Part shown: piece by piece, positions 46,870-64,000 of the stretch
Position numbering within the stretch: position 1 is the first letter of the stretch
Layout: every line of letters starts with the position of its first letter
Source of the DNA: Monomorium pharaonis
Taxonomy: Eukaryota; Arthropoda; Insecta; Hymenoptera; Formicidae
Direction of reading: 5' to 3'
Assembly (NCBI RefSeq): GCF_013373865.1
Contig: NC_050468.1
Coordinates: 5,144,010 to 5,208,009 of the forward strand
DNA length: 64,000 nt
The notes under the pieces: generated by a model
The model's input: only the letters and a program-made list of their open reading frames with translations
Databases searched by the model: none
What the model was told of the DNA's origin: nothing
Translations under genes and position numbers: made by a program

Positions 46870-48150
46870 AAAAGCATTAGTCCAATATTGATCCAATATT
46901 ATAAAATAGATGCTTCACTTTATTTAACCAATTTGTCTAAGCAGCAATATTATTTTAATATTTTTAAGACATCTTTTAGACATAAGTAATGTTTGAGTTG
47001 TAAGATAAGTTACCATATTGTTATAATTTTACTGTAATATTACTTCGAAATTATTTGCGTAAATATCAATATTTTTAACCCTTAGACCCTACATCTTATT
47101 TTTGTTCCTACCTATACACACTTAAATTAGCGATGTAAAAGCATTGAAACATTCTTTTTAATTGAAACTCTATTCATTAGAGAAAAAATAATCTAGGGAA
47201 AGTTTCATAAATATTTAAGTTCAAAAAATGTGATCCTAAAGTCGTTTGTTACATCGACATTCCCTATTTTAAACTATTCTCGTAATTAGCTTTATAGAAA
47301 TGTAGAAGTCTTATAAAATTAAAGCATAAAAATATAGGGAAAAATAATCGATTTATATTAAAAACATAATTTATTTTTAGTACTGTCGATAATTGCTATC
47401 ACTTTACGATAGTATATATTTGCTTAATATACAAAATCTACATGACAAATAATATTGTAAATACAATTAAAACTAAGATTAGAAGCCCACAAAAAATTTA
47501 GAAAAAAACAATTTCAAAATATTTTTTTATAAAATATCTTTGAGTTGGTTTTATGGAGCTAAAAGTTTTTGTACATAATCAAATTTCGCACAAGATTGAA
47601 GAAACTAAATAGTAATTTTATGTCAATAATAAAAGAAATTTTAATTCTTAAAAATTAAATTTTGTGTTATTAACATGATTTTATTTTTTTGCTTTTTTAT
47701 TATTATGCGTACTTTGACTATGTTAAAAAATTTCTGTGAAATTAATTTAAAGATATTTTTAATAAAAAATGGTAATTAATTTTAGGATCCTCTTTTTACG
47801 TGTGCGCAAAAGATTTATTAGCGAATGCTCTATTAGGAATCGATGCTGTTGGCAATTAATTTGTAGACCATTGAAGTCCTCCCAAATTTTTAATAAATTA
47901 TATATACGTACACAGGTCAATAATATATTTTTTTTAATTATCACATTAATAAAAAAATTAACATAGTTACATAAACTCGATTACCTTTCTGTTGTAAATT
48001 TGTTCCATCAAATGAATTAATTAGACAAGACGTCTTCGCTAGAACACCAAGTACAAGAGCGTATATACTTCTCTTTTCCTTTGCTGCGACGATGCGATTA
48101 AATTATATGTAGGTCCGTGTTTCAATGTACCAAATAGTATTATGATTGAT
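46870..48150. other. AT-rich downstream flank of the receptor gene
   Basis: No coding exon is visible on either strand. It should contain the receptor 3' end; a minus-strand AATAAA at 47819-47814 is one candidate polyA signal. Confidence 0.4.
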
Positions 48151-48152
48151 TG

Positions 48153-48605
48153 TCAATATTCGTGGCCTTCTACAATGAAATTTCTATGCACCAGATCGAG
48201 AACCTTGATGCTACCATATATACTGTCCAAGTCACAGCTAAAGTATCGCCGGTCATTGTAATATTCTCGATAGCCAATAACACTCTTCGATGTATTGCTC
48301 AATGTGTTTGACATTTTTCTGGGAATGGTACATTCGGTATTGCTAGCCACTTCCGATAAAAATCTCAAAATCATCTTGTAGTTTGTCAAAACTGTTACTG
48401 ATCGTGATCTTACCAACACATGAGAGAATTTTTTGGAGGAACGACGCCAAGTGTTACAAGATGATAAGGCGACTGTCAAATTGGTGTTATGATGGGATGG
48501 TTTCGCCAGCTTAGAACCCCAAAGTTTAATGATAGTACTTCTCGAAATAGAAAAATTATCCTCTTGATGCTTTTTCATGGATATAATTGCTGTTTGTTTT
48601 AATTT
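48153..48605 (-). other. 150-codon open frame in phase after the receptor TAG stop
   Basis: Directly after the TAG at 48608-48606 the same frame stays open for 150 codons to the stop at 48153-48155. The composition looks protein-like rather than repetitive (for example DRRYFSCDLDSIYGSIKVLD). A stop-codon readthrough extension, a recent nonsense mutation in a longer tail, or a chance open 3' UTR are all possible. The TAG is followed by A, which is not the strongest readthrough context. A possible AATAAA on this strand lies at 47819-47814. Confidence 0.45.
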
Positions 48606-59468
<10,863 letters not shown>

Positions 59469-60593
59469 CTGAAACCGACATTCTACCTTTTCCAGCAAGA
59501 AACCCAATGTGATTACGTATAATTTCGTTAGCGCGATATAACAGTGTTACATATCTCACTAATATCATATATCTCACAGATCGAATAAAGCACTCTTATG
59601 GCATCCCTTGAGCACATGGCGATCACGTTGTCCTTGCAGTTTATGTTACGTTCCACAAAATTCAACGAGATCATATCATGGTACGATTTATATTAAAAAA
59701 CTGTCTTACATAACATGAATGTCTTACTTTTAAAGTTTTTAAGCTTAAAAAAGTAGAGTTTTAAATCTATCTTTTAATTTAATCTCTGTACTATTTTCTT
59801 CCCAAATTACATAAAATAAAAAATGGATACTCTTTTAATGTTTTCTATTTTAAAACATTTTGTGAGTTGATGAAACGTTATTGGACAAAAATTAACAAAA
59901 TATTGTTTTAAAGATTCTTTTTAAGCTTTAAAATGGTTTTTTAAATTAATGTTATTTCTCGCAAAAATATTAAACTTTTTGTATAAAATTGATTTCTTAC
60001 AAACTGTTTGATAATCTTTTTGAAATTAAAGAGTTAAAAAAAAAGAAAAAATAGAAGAATGTTTATTCTAACGTACTTGAATCACATAAATTATTTCAAA
60101 AATTGTCTAAAGATCTTTCTATGCTTAATTTTTTGTAAAATGTACAAAAAATCTCAAGCTAAAACTTTCTTACAGCACACAAGGGCGCAGTAACAATGCT
60201 GTAATATTATCACATTACAAATTGCAGTGTAATATTATAAAACATTTTCTAGTGATGATAGTAATGTACACTGCTTGTGGATAAAACATATATTTTTAAT
60301 AATATTTTTGAGAAATTACTAAAAAATACTGTTAAAGTAATATTGTAATATTTAAAAAATGTTTGCAACAAGTTGCAACAATTTTTTTTAATATTAAGAA
60401 AAATAATGTTCTATATTCTTCACCTGCAGTACACGTTATTTTCACTTTTAAATATCTTTAGGTATCTGAATTCAGATGAATATGGCGGTTTTACTTCTCA
60501 TAATTAAAAGATTGCATATCGTCTCGACATCAGAAAATTATTGATTTCAATAAAATTTTTTTTTTAATAAACGTTATGTAGAAAAAAATGATC

Positions 60594-61351
60594 TCTTAAA
60601 AAAACCTTAAAAAGATAAAAAAGATACGCCAAGTACATAAACGCGTGCTTTCCAAAATAAATTTGAGATCAATACAGTTAGCCAAGTATATTTTAAAAGA
60701 CTTAAAGAAGTTTAATAAACATCTATTTAAAAATTGTTTAAACGGGCTTGATGATTAAATGATTAAAATCAACCAACGGGATTATAGTAAAGCAAAAACT
60801 TGGCGTGCCCGGCTCGTATTTTTTCTGAATTTCCAAGGCTCTATGTCTATGTTATTGATATTGATAAATATATATACAAGAATGCAATTAATGTGACTCG
60901 GATATTGCTTTACTATCTGTCAGTTTCTGCTTAATTATATGTTATCACTTATATTCCCATTTTTCAAATAATTTTTGAATAGAACCATTTTTTAATGCGT
61001 TTATATACTTGACATATATACTTGACATATCTTCTTTAACTTTGTGAAGTTTTTCATAAGTTTTTTTTTTATTATTTTATTCGTACAAATAATTTTCATA
61101 TTGTATTGATCATTTTAAGTCGGGCGTTTTAAGCCGAACACGCCAAGTTTTTGCTTCACTATAATCCCGTTGATTGATTTTAATCATTTAATCATCAAGC
61201 CCGTTTAAGCAATTTTTAAATAGATGTTTATTAAACTTCTTTAAGTCTTTTAAAATATACTTAGCTAACTGTATTGATCTCCAATTTATTTTGGAAAGCA
61301 CGCGTTTATGTACTTGGCGTATCTTTTTTACCTTTTTAAGATTTTTTTAAG
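60594..61351. mobile_element. Inverted-repeat element, family S copy 2
   Basis: Arms of about 190 bp are inverted copies (AAGATACGCCAAGTACATAA; AAACGCGTGCTTTCCAAAAT; AATCAACCAACGGGATTATA). The core matches copy 1 at 25.2-26.0 kb but the outermost arm sequence differs, so arms have diverged or been exchanged between copies. It lies in the 5' UTR intron of the receptor gene. Confidence 0.75.
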
Positions 61352-62691
61352 GGATTTCATTCCTTTTTGTAAAAATTAAAGAGTTACTTCTTTTTTTAAT
61401 TACATTAAGTTTTATTATACATATTTTTAAATGTGTTAATTTGATATGTATATATGTATATATGTATATATTTTCCATAATTTATTTTATTTTATTTGTT
61501 TTGCAAAAAATATAAATGCATTTTTAGCATTTCGAGGCCAATTGCATTTCTTTATACTTAAATCATTTATTAACGCCCATTTTGCGCTTTTAGTACATAT
61601 CATGTTTGTATAATGTCCATCTATTATATTTTCACCGTGATAAAAGATTGCACTAATAATTTTATACTTATTTGCATTGACAGATAAAAATTTTTTATTA
61701 ATATTTTTGATATTTATTACATATATATTATGTATATTATTTTTTTATGTTATTATTATTTATTTATTTTATTTTTATTAATTTTATTAAATTTTTTCGT
61801 GTACTAATAATATCACTTACATTACTCACATTCAGACGTTTGTTGTAATTTTATTATTAATTTTTATATTAATATTTTTGACATTTACACATATATCATG
61901 TATTTATGTTATATATTTATTTTAATTTTGTTAACTTATTATACTTTTCTCGCATACCAAATTCACTATTTATATTATAAAATAATTTTTTATATGTTTT
62001 AGTTTTATAACATTATATGTAGGCACATTGTGAAGCTCCTTGAACGACAAACCGGCTTTGCGTGTGTGTGTGTGTGCATATACATGTGAATCTGTAGAAA
62101 ATAACTCAAATAAGCTTTTTCGCGCAAGAAATCTTAAGATCACAGAATTATCAAGTTTATTATATTTTTTCGCGTACCAATATTCACCACTTACATTACA
62201 AAATAATTTTATTTTAATTTTATAAAATTGTATGTAGGAACATTGTAAAGCCCCTTGAACGACAAACTGGCTTTACGTGTGTGTGTGCTTACATGTGATC
62301 TGTGGAAAATAATCCAAGTGAGCTTTTTCGTACAAAAGATTACGAGATCCCAGAAATGAGTGTACCAATTTTAATCTGAGTGGTCGCAATCGAAAGCTTA
62401 CATCAATATTATATAACAAAATTACCATTAGATTTTTGATTATGATTTTAGTTTCTGAGATATTTTAACTGAAAGTGAATTTGACAGCTAAATTCCAGAT
62501 AAAGCTTAATAGCGGCGTGACATTTGCGCAGTGAAGTTTGCGTCATTTGCATTATGCAGCAAAATTCTTTATGTACGTACTTGGCGTCGCGCCGCTACCG
62601 CGTCGCTTGATATTTTAGTGATGCAATGAGTAATACAATTATTAATTAGTAATACAATTATTAATTACTAATACAAATGTTTATCTCTCAC

Positions 62692-62739
62692 CGATCGATG
62701 GACAGCAGTGGAGTTATCAGCAACGTCGCTACGATGATT
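62692..62739 (-). other. Probable internal 5' UTR exon of the receptor gene
   Basis: On the minus strand a TTTGTTGCAG acceptor precedes this 48-nt stretch and a CG|GTGAGAG donor follows it. It contains no ATG. It lies upstream of the start-codon exon of the receptor on the same strand with no other gene between, so I assign it to that transcript by inference. The intron to 59468 holds a 758-bp inverted-repeat element. Confidence 0.5.
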
Positions 62740-63020
62740 CTGCAACAAAGGAAACATAATTTTAAAATAAAAGTAGCGCTCAAAAGAATTAATAATTCTT
62801 AACTTTAACTATATACAAACTATATCCAAATTTTTTAATTGTTTTTTAATTAAATATTCATTAAAATAATTATGCAATTTTTAAAATCTTTATAAAAACA
62901 AAATTTTATAATATTTTAAATTGAATTTTAATTCTTTAATTGATATTTTTAAATCATCGAAATAAAACTAATAAATACAAAGAAAATATTAATTTTACAA
63001 AAATAAATAATAATGCTTAC

Positions 63021-63109
63021 CGCTAAGTTGCTCCACTGATGCCCGATGTTTCTACTAGACCTCCTCCTCCTCTCAGAACTGTGGATGGTTAGTTAGCTGT
63101 ACGATGATA
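63021..63109 (-). other. Probable internal 5' UTR exon of the receptor gene
   Basis: The minus strand shows a GTGTGTTACAG acceptor and a GCG|GTAAGC donor enclosing 89 nt with no ATG and several stops in each frame. Its first bases (TATCATCGTA) resemble those of the next exon (AATCATCGTA), hinting that the two arose by duplication. Because it begins with an acceptor, the true first exon and promoter must lie beyond the window or in a part I could not recognise. Confidence 0.5.
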
Positions 63110-63659
63110 CTGTAACACACAAACATAAAATTTAAATTAAATTAGTGTTCAAAATAATCAATTCGATACCAAATAATTATAATGAAATATTTATTTAGTT
63201 ATCACTGCAAACGATACAATTATCTATATTATATTAATTACATATAATAAATTTCACATTTTACTTAACTTATTAAGTCCCAAGCGGACAGTTTTTTGTG
63301 ACTGTTCTCAGTGGTATTTTATACTATAAATCTAATCCTCAAAAAATTTTACATCAACTTTTTCTTATGTAAAATTTCCTGAACTTTCCATCTGTCATCA
63401 GAATTTCTCAAAAATGCGATTTGAACAATTTATATTATTAATTTATTTGCAAAAAAGCTGATTTTTTCACTAAAATTTTTTTCAATCAGTATTTACACAT
63501 AGAAAACAGATGGAAATATCTTTGAGAAGTGGAAATCTAGCATCCATGGACCATAAACTTTCAAATGTACGTGTGAGCATATTTTAATTCAAGATGACAA
63601 CATCCAATATGGCGGCTAGAAGAGGGAAAATCTATAAAATCTTCGACTTCTCCGTATGT

Positions 63660-64000
63660 AAATATTTCTTTCGGGTGGCACTCACTTGAACACGGTTCAA
63701 ATGGACACGGTGCATTTGCACACTATGCTTTTGGATACGATATCTTGCGCATCGTTCATTTGCACACCGTTCAGTTGCACAACGCTCAGTTGCACACCGC
63801 TCACGTGCACACCGTTCAGTTAAACACGAAAAAAAAACGGACACATACACACACGCGCGCGCGCGCATACACACACACACACACACACACACACAGTTAT
63901 TTCTCACTGTGTCCAAGTGAACGGTGTGCAAATGAGCGGTGTGCAACTGAACGGTGTGCAAATGAACAATGTGCAACTCTACGGTGTGCAAATAAACAGT
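63660..64000. mobile_element. Foldback word-array element A, cut by the window end
   Basis: The left array (63680-63835) repeats CACACCGTTCAGTTG-type words and the right array (63905-64000) repeats GTGTGCAACTGAACG and GTGTGCAAATGAGCG every 15 bases in the opposite orientation. A GC/CA run (63843-63896) is the centre; the GC hairpin core of other copies is absent. The right end lies outside the window. Confidence 0.75.

Overview
The window looks like a piece of an insect nuclear genome, most likely an ant or close hymenopteran relative. The DNA is very AT-rich and full of microsatellites, with spliced genes using GT-AG introns. It carries mariner, piggyBac, hAT, Tigger-like, THAP and Gypsy-type relics. 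A nuclear fragment of mitochondrial DNA has trnM directly followed by trnI, a derived order typical of ants. No database search was possible; all names come from motifs read in the sequence.

Genes. (1) A minus-strand gene occupies 48.6-63.1 kb. I could assemble 11 coding exons with consistent splice sites and phases into 2424 nt (807 codons): signal peptide, three divergent CUB regions, one LDL-receptor class A module, one transmembrane helix, and a cytoplasmic tail with three PPxY motifs. It resembles the insect Culd-type (CUB and LDLa) endocytic receptors. Two further exons without any ATG (62.7 and 63.1 kb) look like its 5' UTR. Its TAG stop is followed in frame by 150 open codons. (2) A plus-strand gene at 32.89-40.26 kb has a TATA box and initiator, a non-coding first exon, and two coding exons. 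It encodes a 185-residue secreted, Pro/Gln/His-rich, poly-Asn protein that I do not recognise. (3) A plus-strand terminal coding exon with a polyA signal lies at 11.7-11.9 kb, inside a larger inverted repeat; its upstream exons were not found.

Layout. 0-8 kb: AT-rich, with small inverted-repeat elements. 8.3-9.5 kb and 17.0-18.9 kb: two CpG-rich, low-complexity islands that could be promoter or 5' UTR sequence of a gene outside the window. 10-14.2 kb: two large inverted-repeat elements. 19-32 kb: mostly AT-rich intergenic DNA with transposon relics, including a broken THAP-domain exon. 34-40 kb: the big intron of gene 2, packed with nested transposons (piggyBac derivative, foldback element, and a mariner holding further insertions four levels deep). 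40.7-44.6 kb: mitochondrial insertion, Gypsy fragment, several MITEs and a large foldback element. 45-48 kb: a Tigger-like element and AT-rich DNA. 48-63 kb: gene 1 with MITEs and a 10-bp minisatellite in its introns. 63.6-64 kb: another foldback array running off the edge.

The most unusual feature is a family of foldback-like elements (at least seven sites). Their arms are tandem arrays of 15-16 bp 'words', usually beginning GTG. Each copy uses its own word, but several share a GC-rich hairpin core, a CA/GT microsatellite and a conserved flank. Two copies are bounded by 9- or 10-bp target duplications, pointing to the Foldback/Mutator-like class.
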